From assembly GCA_028871235.1 (NCBI GenBank), contig JAGWNO010000011.1, forward strand, positions 1 to 21,483: 21,483 bases of DNA, in the 5' to 3' direction. Numbering within the stretch: position 1 is the first letter of the stretch; each line of letters starts with the position of its first letter. The position numbers and the translations under genes are program-made. This stretch comes from Gammaproteobacteria bacterium. GTDB lineage: Bacteria; Pseudomonadota; Gammaproteobacteria; Natronospirales; REEB76. Below the pieces are notes generated by a model. The model ran no database searches, was not told the origin of the DNA, and saw nothing but the letters and a program-made list of their open reading frames with translations. Positions 16,339-21,483 of the stretch are shown one piece after another.

Positions 16339-16913
16339 TGCAACGTCCGTCACTGGCAATCCTGGCAATAGCCGCTGTTTTTTTACAGGGCTCTGCGGCG
16401 TTCGCGCAGAAATTCACTCCACCCAGTCCCGAACTCATCGCCCTGGTAAAGAAGGCGGCGGCTGACACCGCCAGCTTCCAGGACAAATTCGATGCGCAGG
16501 TCTGGCTCATGACCATGTCGCAACGGCTGGCGTCCGTCATGTCAGACCCGCAAAAGCGCCTTGCATTCCTGCGGCTGGTGCACGCGGAAGCCGTACACGC
16601 CGGTGTCTCTCCGGAGCTGGTGCTCTCAGTCATAGATGTGGAGTCCCGTTTTGACCACTTCGCTGTCTCCCAGGCCGGCGCCCAGGGACTCATGCAGATC
16701 ATGCCCTTCTGGCTCAAACTGAGCGGCCAGCCGGACGCTAACCTGTTCCACGAACGAACCAACCTGCGTCTTGGCTGCACCATACTCAAGTATTATCTCG
16801 ACAAATCCCACGGCGACATCCGTGCAGCGCTGCAACGCTATAACGGTGCCACCGTCGGCATCGACTATTCGGACAAGGTACTCAAGGCGTTAAACCGGAA
16901 GTGGTATTACTAG
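16338..16913 (+). CDS. Lytic transglycosylase, SLT domain, secreted
   Basis: This 191-residue exported protein has a signal peptide (cleavage probably after Ala23, SAAFA|QK) and a single SLT goose-lysozyme-like domain. The catalytic Glu102 is in VIDVESRFDHFAVS, followed by the typical GAQGLMQIMPFW, a late LRLGCTILKYYL and RYNG. Such enzymes cleave peptidoglycan glycan strands in the periplasm, releasing 1,6-anhydromuropeptides. It has no carbohydrate-binding module, and its middle ~65 residues before the SLT core are alpha-helical and unassigned. It is translationally coupled to proS through a TGATG overlap. A small SLT gene directly after proS is, from memory, a recurring gammaproteobacterial arrangement. 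Confidence 0.92.
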   Translation: MQRPSLAILAIAAVFLQGSAAFAQKFTPPSPELIALVKKAAADTASFQDKFDAQVWLMTMSQRLASVMSDPQKRLAFLRLVHAEAVHAGVSPELVLSVIDVESRFDHFAVSQAGAQGLMQIMPFWLKLSGQPDANLFHERTNLRLGCTILKYYLDKSHGDIRAALQRYNGATVGIDYSDKVLKALNRKWYY

Positions 16914-17149
16914 CGGGATCGCTGCGATAGCCGCGGTGACTGCAGGTGGAATGTCCAGTTTCGTCGTCGCTGCGATACACGGCGGTTGCGGACGCCGCCT
17001 GAATGCAGCGGGCTGTCTTGGGCCGGGTAGCGTTGCGGAGCGCGTTCGGTATCTGTACCCGGCCGGAACAGAGCCCTGGCATGCGTTTTCAGCGATCTGG
17101 CCGGGAGTAGCGGGATCCTCGAACATCCGGTATCCGGACGATCCTGATC
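16914..17149. other. 236-bp intergenic region with inverted repeats
   Basis: No convincing coding sequence is present between the transglycosylase and acylphosphatase genes, which are convergent here. It holds a perfect 9-bp inverted repeat (17021-17029 / 17056-17064), a tight 5+3+5 hairpin (17126-17138), an 11-bp direct repeat TCGCTGCGATA (16919-16929 and 16967-16977) and a 10-bp repeat TAGCGGGATC (16911-16920 and 17108-17117). No U-tract follows the hairpins, so neither is a standard intrinsic terminator. It may be degenerate sequence or a structured 3' UTR. Confidence 0.5.
17021..17064. repeat. Inverted repeat, 9-bp perfect stem with 26-nt loop
   Basis: GGCCGGGTA at 17021-17029 pairs perfectly with TACCCGGCC at 17056-17064. 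The loop itself is GC-rich with short internal complementarity. There is no T-run after either arm, so terminator function is not supported. Confidence 0.6.
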
Positions 17150-17422
17150 CTACATCGCGCTGAATTCGCCGGGAATCTCTGCGCACTCCACCTCCCGCAC
17201 CACCACATCGCTCACTTTTGCCAGCGGCGGTCCCTGCCACAGCCAACCGCACAAGCTATCCACGGCCGCCGGTTCTCCGCAGGCGAGAATCTCCACGCGC
17301 CCATCGGGCAGGTTCTTGGCATAACCGGTGATGGCGAGCGCACGTGCGCGGCGCACGGCACCGGCACGGAAAGCCACACCCTGCACACGGCCGGAGACGA
17401 AGCAATGTTTACAGACAGGCAT
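17150..17422 (-). CDS. Acylphosphatase
   Basis: This 90-residue enzyme of the acylphosphatase family hydrolyses the carboxyl-phosphate bond of acyl phosphates. The signature GRVQGVAFRAGAVRRARAL carries the phosphate-binding Arg19, and GYAKNLPDGRVEI carries the catalytic Asn37. The length is exactly the family's usual ~90. The start is uncertain: ATG 17422 gives MPVCKHCFVSGRVQG and matches family length, while GTG 17440 would add six residues (MCRIPS). Neither has a clear Shine-Dalgarno. The strong hairpin terminator at 17454-17481 lies immediately upstream, so transcription from the LysM gene is probably cut. No separate promoter is evident. Confidence 0.9.
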   Translation of the reverse strand: MPVCKHCFVSGRVQGVAFRAGAVRRARALAITGYAKNLPDGRVEILACGEPAAVDSLCGWLWQGPPLAKVSDVVVREVECAEIPGEFSAM

Positions 17423-17453
17423 CGATGGGATTCGGCACACATGGCCGCAAAGT

Positions 17454-17481
17454 ACAAAGGGCTCCCGAAGGAGCCCTTTGT
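17454..17481 (-). terminator. Strong intrinsic-type hairpin with UUCG tetraloop
   Basis: A 12-bp perfect stem (ACAAAGGGCTCC / GGAGCCCTTTGT) encloses a 4-nt loop. On the - strand RNA the loop reads C(UUCG)G, the extra-stable tetraloop, and the descending arm ends in CCCUUUGU. It starts 21 bp after the stop of the LysM lipoprotein gene, which it most likely terminates. Confidence 0.85.
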
Positions 17482-17502
17482 GTCTGCGTGTGATGCAATC
17501 GT

Positions 17503-18258
17503 CTATTGATGAAGCGTGCCATCCAGCCAGCGGCGGTCGCGCTTGTCAGCCTTGTGGTGCTTCCAGGGGCCGCGATGCTTGGCGTACCAGGCGGCGGAAT
17601 CCGCATCCGTCTTCAGCGGGTTCTTGACCACGTCCAGATCCTGCTTCGGGTAGATGAGGTCGGCATGCTTGATCTTGTCGGCGTTGGACTTGAAGATCAG
17701 CGGCCATTCCAGGGCATTGCCATAGACATCTGCCTTGCCGGCGATGCGCCACAGGCTGTCGCCCTTGGTAACCGTGTAGGTCATCTTGGCCGCCTTGAGT
17801 TCGGCCACCAGCGCACTCAACACATCATAGGCGGGCTTGCCCTGGTTGTTGTTGATGTCGGTTTGGCCCTGGTTCAGGCGGTTCTGCTGGTCGGCATTCA
17901 GGTTGGTATAGCCCTGCGCCAATGCGAGCTGCTCCTTGGCAAGACCCAGATAGCAGTTGTTGATTGCGGTTTCCGCATCCTGCTTTGCCTGGGCGGCCAG
18001 TTGCTGGGCCTTGGCGTCATCGCCGGCCTGAGCGGCCGTCTGCGCCTGGGCGAGCAGCTGGGAAGCGTCGCCGGTGTCAGTGCACGGCGCCTGCGCACCG
18101 TTGATGACCGCCTGTGCATCAGCGATTGCCTGCGTGGTCGCCGGGCTTGGACCGGCGGGCTTGGCCGCTACCGGCTGGACCTTATGGGTAGCGCAACCGA
18201 CGGCGATGCCGGCAGTCAACAGCACTACAGCGAGATACTTGACGGAATTCTTGATCAT
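17503..18258 (-). CDS. LysM-domain lipoprotein with DUF4398-like helical region
   Basis: This is a 251-residue predicted lipoprotein. The signal peptide MIKNSVKYLAVVLLTAGIAV ends at a lipobox (AVGC) with Cys22. Residues ~40-120 form an Ala/Gln-rich helical region (AIADAQAVINGA, AAQAGDDAKAQQLAAQAKQDAETA) that resembles DUF4398. Residues ~160-211 are a LysM peptidoglycan-binding domain (YTVTKGDSLWRIAGK through ADLIYPKQDLDV). The tail is basic and Trp-rich. The protein is probably attached to an envelope membrane and binds peptidoglycan. The start ATG at 18258 has GGAG nine bases upstream; an in-frame start seven codons earlier would spoil the signal peptide. It is followed by a strong hairpin terminator. 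Confidence 0.88.
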   Translation of the reverse strand: MIKNSVKYLAVVLLTAGIAVGCATHKVQPVAAKPAGPSPATTQAIADAQAVINGAQAPCTDTGDASQLLAQAQTAAQAGDDAKAQQLAAQAKQDAETAINNCYLGLAKEQLALAQGYTNLNADQQNRLNQGQTDINNNQGKPAYDVLSALVAELKAAKMTYTVTKGDSLWRIAGKADVYGNALEWPLIFKSNADKIKHADLIYPKQDLDVVKNPLKTDADSAAWYAKHRGPWKHHKADKRDRRWLDGTLHQ

Positions 18259-18282
18259 GGCGTAGGTCTCCAACCTCAATTG

Positions 18283-18296
18283 TTGTTGTGCAACAA
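18283..18296. repeat. Small inverted repeat in the LysM gene leader
   Basis: TTGTTG and CAACAA are separated by 2 bp, about 25 bp upstream of the LysM gene start. It could be a protein-binding half-site pair or a leader hairpin; there is no further support. Confidence 0.3.
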
Positions 18297-18340
18297 AGGA
18301 CAGGCGAAATTATGTAACGGGCATAGGGGACTGGTGGGTA

Positions 18341-18370
18341 AGGTTAGCGCCCCGGGAGCTTCGGTGTCAA
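18341..18370 (-). promoter_or_regulatory. Candidate promoter for the LysM lipoprotein gene
   Basis: The - strand carries a consensus -35 TTGACA (18365-18370). A weak -10 TAACCT (18341-18346) follows at 18-bp spacing. A second possible -10, CATAAT (18309-18314), lies closer to the gene. The leader would be about 45-75 nt. Confidence 0.4.
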
Positions 18371-18410
18371 GCAAACTTGCCATCTCAACATCGGGGAAAT
18401 ACCGGGAAAA

Positions 18411-18746
18411 TCAGGGAGGTGAAAGATTCGCGCTCTCCTGCCCCTGGCTGATGCGCAGGGCCTTGACGGCTAGTTGGCGGGCCCGAAGAGCGTCTTCCAT
18501 GGCAGTCCCGAAGTCGCCCCGATCCAGGGCGGCTTGGGCCGCTTGCAGCAGGCTTTTGGCTTGCGCCATCTCCTTGGGAGCCGTATGACTGGCGCCGCTC
18601 TGTTCGGCTGCCGCTACCGCCTGACGGGCATTGCTCATTTCCTGTACGGGGGCACCGGCGCAGCCGCCAAGGATGAGTGCGGCAAGCAGTGCGGCCATCC
18701 GCGAGATATTGAGGATTCTGCTGGACAAAGGAATGTATGAAGGCAA
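18411..18746 (-). CDS. Small DUF4398-like lipoprotein
   Basis: This is a predicted lipoprotein of up to 111 residues. A hydrophobic segment MAALLAALILGGC ends in a lipobox (LGGC, Cys29). The mature part is a two-helix region, QEMSNARQAVAAAEQSGAS then KEMAQAKSLLQAAQAALDRGDFGTA and DALRARQLAVKALR, which fits the DUF4398 family. The start is unresolved. TTG 18746 (or TTG 18728) keeps a basic n-region (SSRILNISR), whereas ATG 18698 would leave a signal peptide of only ~12 residues without positive charge; the TTG is preferred. The gene lies 152 bp upstream of the LysM lipoprotein on the same strand. The shared DUF4398-like region suggests related envelope roles. It is divergent from arsC. Confidence 0.72.
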   Translation of the reverse strand: MPSYIPLSSRILNISRMAALLAALILGGCAGAPVQEMSNARQAVAAAEQSGASHTAPKEMAQAKSLLQAAQAALDRGDFGTAMEDALRARQLAVKALRISQGQESANLSPP

Positions 18747-18766
18747 CTGAAAACTGCAAGTTCCTC

Positions 18767-18795
18767 AAGCTAGCAACGACTCCAGAACGCGTCAA
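18767..18795 (-). promoter_or_regulatory. Candidate promoter for the DUF4398-like lipoprotein gene
   Basis: On the - strand TTGACG (18790-18795, 5 of 6 to consensus) and TAGCTT (18767-18772, 3 of 6) are spaced by 17 bp. This gives a start of transcription near 18760, just before the TTG start at 18746. Confidence 0.4.
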
Positions 18796-18810
18796 GCGGC
18801 GGGTCTGCGC

Positions 18811-18816
18811 TATAGT
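18811..18816 (+). promoter_or_regulatory. Candidate -10 box for the arsC-wrbA operon
   Basis: TATAGT (5 of 6) lies 34 bp before the arsC ATG at 18851. The -35 region is weak. It is back to back with the - strand promoter of the lipoprotein gene. Confidence 0.4.
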
Positions 18817-18850
18817 GACGCCCTTGCTGGTCCCGCTGACGCTGACAGGC

Positions 18851-19207
18851 ATGCGTACGAAAAAAGTCACAATCTGGCATAACCCGCGCTGCGCGAAATC
18901 GCGGGAGACGCTGGCACTGTTGCAGGCGCGCGACATTGATCTGCGAATAATCGAATACCTGAATACGCCCCCGGATATCGCGGAGATCGGCCGGGCCCTC
19001 GCACTACTGTGTCTGGAACCGCGCGAAATCATGCGTACCGGCGAGGACATCTATCGCCAGCAGCATCTGGATGCGCCGGGTTGCACACGCGCACAGCTTA
19101 TTGCCGCCTTGCATGCCCATCCGATACTCATCCAGCGCCCCGTGGTATTCGCCAATGGCAAGGCGCGTATCGGCCGGCCGCCGGAAACAGTCCTGGAAAT
19201 CCTGTGA
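18851..19207 (+). CDS. arsC: Arsenate reductase (glutaredoxin-dependent), ArsC family
   Basis: This 118-residue thioredoxin-fold protein of the ArsC family reduces arsenate to arsenite with glutathione and glutaredoxin in the E. coli plasmid enzyme. The catalytic Cys14 is in HNPRCAKSRETL, and the oxyanion-binding Arg residues are in place: Arg62 in IMRTGED, Arg96 in LIQRPVVF, and Arg106/Arg109 in ARIGRPPE. The frame is open upstream to 18737, but the ATG at 18851 starts the conserved KKVTIWHNPRC strand and is chosen. No arsR, arsB or acr3 gene is nearby, so this is the chromosomal housekeeping-type homologue usually found beside wrbA, and its arsenate role is unproven. The stop is 2 bp before wrbA. 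Confidence 0.92.
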   Translation: MRTKKVTIWHNPRCAKSRETLALLQARDIDLRIIEYLNTPPDIAEIGRALALLCLEPREIMRTGEDIYRQQHLDAPGCTRAQLIAALHAHPILIQRPVVFANGKARIGRPPETVLEIL

Positions 19208-19209
19208 GC

Positions 19210-19803
19210 ATGGAAATCCTGGTGCTGTATTACAGCCGCTACGGCGCCACTGCGGAGATGGCACGTCAGGTGTGTCGCGGCGTGGCAGGCGTGCACAGCG
19301 TGCATGCGCGGCTGCGCACCGTGGCGGCAGTCTCCACCGTGAGCGAGGCGGTGGCCGACAGTGTGCCGGAATCCGGGCCGCCCTACGCGACCCACGAGGA
19401 TTTGAAGGAATGTGCGGGACTCATCGTCGGCAGCCCCACCCGCTTCGGCAACATGGCGGCACCGCTCAAGCATTTCTTCGATACCACCGGCAGTCTGTGG
19501 TTGTCAGGGGCGCTGTCCGGTAAACCGGCGGGTGTGTTCACTGCCACTTCCTCGCTGCACGGCGGTCAGGAAGCCACACTGTTGTCCATGATGCTGCCAC
19601 TCTTGCATCACGGCATGCTGGTGGTGGGCTTGCCCTATACCGAGCGCGAGCTCATGGAAACCAGCGGCGGCGGCACACCCTACGGTCCCAGCCATCTTTC
19701 CGGGGCGAACAGCGATCGCGCGCTTTCCGACATGGAGAAACGCCTGTGCCAGGCGTTGGGTGCGCGGGTGGCGGAGGTGGCTTGGCGTCTGCAGGGAAAA
19801 TGA
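19210..19803 (+). CDS. wrbA: NAD(P)H:quinone oxidoreductase, WrbA family flavoprotein
   Basis: This 197-residue FMN-binding flavodoxin-like enzyme makes the two-electron reduction of quinones in the cytoplasm. The FMN phosphate loop is YYSRYGATAEMAR. The family motifs SPTRFGNMAAPLKHFFD, ATSSLHGGQEATLLSMM and GGGTPYGPSHLSG are all visible. The length is typical of WrbA (~198). The ATG is 2 bp after the arsC stop, and its own TGA overlaps the start of the DUF2069 gene (ATGA), so the three genes form one operon. Identification is secure. Confidence 0.95.
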   Translation: MEILVLYYSRYGATAEMARQVCRGVAGVHSVHARLRTVAAVSTVSEAVADSVPESGPPYATHEDLKECAGLIVGSPTRFGNMAAPLKHFFDTTGSLWLSGALSGKPAGVFTATSSLHGGQEATLLSMMLPLLHHGMLVVGLPYTERELMETSGGGTPYGPSHLSGANSDRALSDMEKRLCQALGARVAEVAWRLQGK

Positions 19804-20141
19804 ATCTGCGCTTCACCGGCCGCAGTCTGACGCTCGCTGCGCTCGCGCTGCTCCTGCTGTGGCTGATTTTCTGGCTCGGCTGGCTGGTGGCGGCATCGCC
19901 GGCGGAGCACACGCTGTGGCTGACGCTGGCATTGCCGCCCATCATCATTGTCGCCATGGCGGTGCGGCGGGATATTAAAGGCGGGTATGTATGGTGTGGC
20001 TTCGTGTCACTGGGTTATTTCGCCCAGGGCATGACTGTCGTCCTGACCAGCCGTGAGTACGCCATGGCCGGTGCCGTGGAGATATTCCTGAGTCTGCTGC
20101 TGTTCACCAGCACCAGCGCGGCGCTGCGTGCGCGCCATTAG
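19800..20141 (+). CDS. DUF2069 family small membrane protein
   Basis: This 113-residue integral membrane protein has about four hydrophobic segments (roughly residues 10-33, 38-55, 64-82 and 90-106). It matches DUF2069 by size, by the GYVWCGFVSLGYFAQGM segment with a following short loop, and by its place between wrbA and hda. The function is unknown. The start ATG at 19800 overlaps the wrbA TGA by 4 bp. It converges with hda across a 28-bp gap with no clear terminator. Confidence 0.8.
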   Translation: MNLRFTGRSLTLAALALLLLWLIFWLGWLVAASPAEHTLWLTLALPPIIIVAMAVRRDIKGGYVWCGFVSLGYFAQGMTVVLTSREYAMAGAVEIFLSLLLFTSTSAALRARH

Positions 20142-20169
20142 AACCCGTCAGCCACACTGGGAATCGCGC

Positions 20170-20883
20170 CTAGACTTTCTTGTCAAGCCAGGATTTCACG
20201 AACGGCAGCGTCAGCTTGCGCTGCGCCACCAGTGAAGCGGCATCCAGCGCATCCAGCGTGGCGCACAGGCTGTGCATGTCGCGCTGCTGGCGCTTGAGCA
20301 GGAACTGTGCCGTGTCCTGCGGCAGATCGAAGCCGCGCCGCGCCGCGCGCTGTTTCAGGGCGATGATCTTTTCCTCATCGCTCAAAGCCGCGAGTTGAAA
20401 CACCGGTCCCCAGGCGAGCCGGGATGCCAGATCCGGCAGCAGCCGCTTGATGGCGTTGGGAGCGGTGCGCGCCGTGGCCACGAAACCATGGCCACGCTCC
20501 GCCAGTGCATTGAACAGCGCGAACAGCGCCCGCTGCCACGGCTCGATGCCGGCCACGCGATGTACGTCGTCCACGCACACCAGCGCATAAGCATCCAGGT
20601 TGTCCGTCACTTCCGGATCCAGCAGTACCGCCTGGCTCATGGGCAGATAGATGGCACGCCGCCCGCCGAGTGTCGCCAGACGGCAGGCCGCCTGCAGCAG
20701 GTGCGATTTCCCGCGGCCATCGCCGCCCCAAAGGAACAGGGCCCGCTCGCCGCCCTCCGCGGCCAGTTTCTGCAGCGCCTCCACGGCCGCCTGGTTCGGT
20801 CCGGCATAAAAATTCTCGAATGTCGCGCCTACATCCAGGCTGATGGGCAGCGGCAACTGGCCGGTATCATCCAGCTTGCTCAT
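20170..20883 (-). CDS. hda: DnaA regulatory inactivator Hda
   Basis: This 237-residue DnaA-like AAA+ protein binds the DNA polymerase III sliding clamp and stimulates ATP hydrolysis by DnaA, preventing re-initiation of replication. The N-terminal clamp-binding motif QLPLP is at residues 9-13. Walker A GGDGRGKS is at 53-60, Walker B LVCVDDVH at 101-108, and the box VII Arg finger Arg155 is in DLASRLAWG. A sensor II Arg201 is in RQQRDMHSL. It lacks DnaA domain IV, as expected. The ATG overlaps the stop of the upstream permease gene by 4 bp (ATGA). Confidence 0.96.
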   Translation of the reverse strand: MSKLDDTGQLPLPISLDVGATFENFYAGPNQAAVEALQKLAAEGGERALFLWGGDGRGKSHLLQAACRLATLGGRRAIYLPMSQAVLLDPEVTDNLDAYALVCVDDVHRVAGIEPWQRALFALFNALAERGHGFVATARTAPNAIKRLLPDLASRLAWGPVFQLAALSDEEKIIALKQRAARRGFDLPQDTAQFLLKRQQRDMHSLCATLDALDAASLVAQRKLTLPFVKSWLDKKV

Positions 20884-21483
20884 GGCGCGCCTTCCCCTGT
20901 GTCCTGATACAGGCGGCTCTTGATATAACGCTCATGCGCGTAACGCACCAGCACCGTGCCTGTGGCGGCCACCGGCAGCGCCAGCAGCACGCCGGCGAAA
21001 CCGAACAGCTCGCCTCCGGCCAGGATGGCGAAGATCACCAGCAGCGGATGCAGGCCGATGCGTTCTCCCACCAGGCGCGGCGTAAGCACGAAATCCGACA
21101 GCAACTGGCCGACGCCGAACACGATGAGCACTTCCACCAGCAGCGGCCAGCCCTGCCCCTGGATGATGGCGGATAACAGCGCCAGTATGATGCCGGTGAA
21201 TATGCCGAGATAGGGCACGAAACTCAGCAATCCCGCGATCACACCGATGGCCACGGCGCTATCTAGGCCGATGACCGACAATCCCAGGCTGTAGAGGATG
21301 GCAAGGCAGAGCATCACCAGCAGCTGGCCGCGCAGGAACGCGCCCAGCACCGTATTGCAATCGCGTGCCAGCCTTGTGACCGTAGGCGCGGCAGCGCGCG
21401 GCAGCAGCGCGGCGCTGCGTGCCATGAGCCGGTCCCAGTCACGCAACAGGTAAAACGTCACCACCGGGATCAGCACCAGGTTG
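20880..21483 (-). CDS. AI-2E family transporter/permease, C-terminal part (5' truncated by window)
   Basis: About 201 C-terminal residues of a multi-spanning AI-2E/PerM (YhhT-like) membrane protein are visible. The frame is open to the window edge, where it reads NLVLIPVVTFYLLRDWD, a family hallmark, so the start is outside. Further signatures are LGLSVIGLDSAVAIGVIAGLLSFVPYLG, with the typical FVPYLG turn, and LTPRLVGERIGLHPLLVIFAIL. Some members export autoinducer-2 and others act as Na+/H+ antiporters, so no substrate is assigned here. It is immediately upstream of hda with a 4-bp overlap, an arrangement seen in other gammaproteobacteria. Confidence 0.93.
   Translation of the reverse strand, partial: NLVLIPVVTFYLLRDWDRLMARSAALLPRAAAPTVTRLARDCNTVLGAFLRGQLLVMLCLAILYSLGLSVIGLDSAVAIGVIAGLLSFVPYLGIFTGIILALLSAIIQGQGWPLLVEVLIVFGVGQLLSDFVLTPRLVGERIGLHPLLVIFAILAGGELFGFAGVLLALPVAATGTVLVRYAHERYIKSRLYQDTGEGAP

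Noticed and set aside
16936..17163. 75-codon open frame in the gap after the transglycosylase
   Set aside because: No ribosome site or domain; translation is low-complexity and the region is dominated by inverted repeats.

Overview
The window is a GC-rich, densely packed bacterial chromosome segment with 22 protein-coding genes, two of them cut by the window edges. No rRNA, tRNA, CRISPR array, insertion sequence or prophage was seen. The gene content points to a gammaproteobacterium: Hda with its clamp-binding motif, an arsC-wrbA-DUF2069 cluster running into hda, proS followed by a small lytic transglycosylase, and ilvC followed by pssA. The order proS / transglycosylase / acylphosphatase / arsC / wrbA / DUF2069 / hda resembles, from memory, the arrangement in Pseudomonas-type genomes. 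No species call is possible.

Left part (1-8019). The 3' end of valS is followed by an overlapping pair on the + strand, an MBOAT O-acyltransferase and a membrane-anchored SGNH-like protein, probably an envelope or polysaccharide O-acylation module. A small lipoprotein on the - strand (DUF4440/SnoaL-like) shares a short divergent intergenic region with a tight + strand operon of moxR ATPase, DUF58 protein and TgpA-type transglutaminase.

Middle part (8072-14526) is one co-directional block on the - strand. In transcription order it reads ilvC-like, pssA, family 4 uracil-DNA glycosylase, rimI, prfC, a UMF1-type MFS transporter and a mini GIY-YIG protein. These are housekeeping genes of amino-acid and phospholipid synthesis, DNA repair and translation.

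Right part (14611-21483). proS and a lytic transglycosylase lie on the + strand, followed by a 236-bp intergenic region rich in inverted repeats. Acylphosphatase and two lipoproteins (LysM and DUF4398-like) are on the - strand. The arsC-wrbA-DUF2069 operon is on the + strand and converges on hda plus an AI-2E family permease on the - strand.

The most notable observation is the ketol-acid reductoisomerase homologue at 13534-14526. It keeps the full class I length and most of the active site. However, it has Asn where the family has its catalytic Lys (residue 130) and Ala where the family has a metal-binding Glu (residue 226). It is either a degenerate or a repurposed IlvC paralogue. The rest of the window looks ordinary, with a few smaller points: paired DUF4398-like lipoproteins, a stand-alone mini GIY-YIG protein, and a structured intergenic region.
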